Shown here piece after piece: positions 63,208 to 64,000 of a stretch of DNA of 64,000 nt. Position numbers and translations under genes: made by a program. The stretch is from positions 434,001-498,000 of the forward strand of contig NZ_JALKFT010000001.1 in NCBI RefSeq assembly GCF_023242945.1. The letters are read 5' to 3'. This DNA is from Frankia umida (GTDB lineage: Bacteria; Actinomycetota; Actinomycetes; Frankiales; Frankiaceae). Under the pieces are notes generated by a model that saw nothing but the letters and a program-made list of their open reading frames with translations, was not told the origin of the DNA and did no database searches. Each line of letters starts with the position of its first letter. The first letter of the stretch is position 1.

Positions 63208-63750
63208 GTGCCCACCGTGAGCGAGGCGAGTTCGGGCGGGACCTTCCCGCCGATGGCGCGGCCCTTCGCGGCGGCCGGTGCCCTGTTCTTCGACGACCAG
63301 CAGCGGGTCCTGCTGGTCGAGCCGTCCTACAAGCCCGGCTGGGACATTCCCGGGGGCTTCGTCGAACCCGGTGAGTCGCCGTACGCGGCCTGCGTGCGTG
63401 AGGTGGAGGAGGAACTCGGCATCACCCCGCCGATCGGCGAGCTGCTGGCCGTCGACTGGGCGCCGCGCCCACACGACGGCTGGCTCGAGGGCGAGATGCT
63501 GCTTTTCGTCTTCGACGGCGGGCGGCTCACCGATGACTGGCGCGAGCGCATCCAGCTGGACATGGACGAACTCGTCAACTTCGCCTTCGTGCCGATCGAC
63601 GAGGTGGGCGCGCTGCTACCCCCGCTGCACGCCCGACGGGTCACCGCCGCCGCCCGGCTGCGCGGCACCTCGCGGCGGGCCGGCTACCTCGAGTACGGCG
63701 CCGAGCGTCCCGCCAGCACGGACGGTGCGGTCACCTCCCGAGTGCGCTGA
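63208..63750 (+). CDS. Nudix hydrolase
   Basis: A 180-residue protein from the GTG at 63208 (GTG 63217 possible). The canonical Nudix box is GGFVEPGESPYAACVREVEE followed by ELGI, with all metal-binding Glu. LLVEPSYKPGWDIP precedes it. The C-terminal tail is basic and polar. It pyrophosphorylates nothing itself but hydrolyses a nucleoside-diphosphate-X substrate, not identifiable from sequence. The start lies directly downstream of the poly-G tract, which could influence its expression. Confidence 0.92.
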   Translation: MPTVSEASSGGTFPPMARPFAAAGALFFDDQQRVLLVEPSYKPGWDIPGGFVEPGESPYAACVREVEEELGITPPIGELLAVDWAPRPHDGWLEGEMLLFVFDGGRLTDDWRERIQLDMDELVNFAFVPIDEVGALLPPLHARRVTAAARLRGTSRRAGYLEYGAERPASTDGAVTSRVR

Positions 63751-63904
63751 GCATCGACGGGCACGATCCGTCACCGTCCAGGCTGGTCGCCCGGCGAACT
63801 TCGGGACTCTGTGGAACCATTTCAGGACCCGTAGTTATCAAGGTGGACGCGTCCTGCGGTCCGGCCACGGCTCGTGGCGCGTCCCGGTGCAGGGGGGAGG
63901 CCAC

Positions 63905-64000
63905 GTGCGTAGGTACCTGGCCGAAGGAATCGGAACGTTCGTCCTGGTCTTCGGGGGTGTGGGAACGGCGGTGCTGGCCGGCGACGTGATGGGTACCCTC
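63905..64000 (+). CDS. MIP-family aquaporin, N-terminal part (partial at window end)
   Basis: The GTG at 63905 follows an exceptionally strong ribosome site (AGGGGGGAGG). The first 32 residues, RRYLAEGIGTFVLVFGGVGT and so on, match helix 1 of AqpZ/GlpF proteins. The NPA motifs lie beyond the window. Confidence 0.8.
   Translation, partial: MRRYLAEGIGTFVLVFGGVGTAVLAGDVMGTL

Overview
The window is very GC-rich DNA with strong G/C third-position bias, GTG/TTG starts and actinobacterial families throughout (ECF42 sigma with a YCII partner, MmyB-type XRE regulator, DUF2637 fragment, IdeR-type iron box, SpoIIE/PP2C signalling). A Frankia-like actinomycete fits best; this is inferred from gene content, not from an alignment.

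Layout. 1-12,900 is a decayed accessory region: the end of a DEAD-box helicase, an acetyltransferase remnant, an orphan lanthipeptide precursor beside a broken LanB dehydratase, an ISAs1-type element with an internal deletion, a secreted sulfatase, a response-regulator/kinase deletion chimera, an intact YCII-ECF42 pair, then a graveyard of mobile-element pieces (DUF2637 fragment, tRNA 3'-end, IS5 and integrase remnants) around an unrecognised Cys-containing membrane protein. 12,900-31,240 holds an MFS exporter with a clear promoter, AraC and TetR regulators, an SDR, a diiron oxygenase divergent from a GNAT/PLP-decarboxylase pair, an acyl-CoA dehydrogenase, an alpha/beta hydrolase and a phosphatase/glycosyltransferase pair, mixed with more deletion remnants (SDR, ABC ATPase, VOC, XRE/PEBP junction).

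31,260-41,190 starts with an alkylsulfatase and a signalling module (PP2C phosphatase with PAS/GAF, single-domain response regulator, CHASE3 histidine kinase). It is followed by the most unusual locus here: two tandem paralogous proteins, each a PfkB/ribokinase-family kinase fused to a C-terminal TIR-like (CAP12/PF10137-type) nucleotide-binding domain. The second keeps the Glu expected for NADase activity; the first has Phe there. An active/inactive pair of kinase-TIR fusions suggests an undescribed nucleotide-signalling or defence system.

41,250-64,000 is mostly intact chromosome: a large single-chain PurL, an FMN reductase/MFS operon with a divergent TetR and twin operators, a second YCII gene, the Hen1-Pnkp RNA-repair operon, an acyl-CoA carboxylase subunit, peptide deformylase, a Clp N-domain protein behind two palindromes, two Nudix hydrolases, the EfeUOB iron-uptake operon under an IdeR-like box, and the start of an aquaporin gene. 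A poly-G tract and tandem repeats lie in the large gap before the last two genes.
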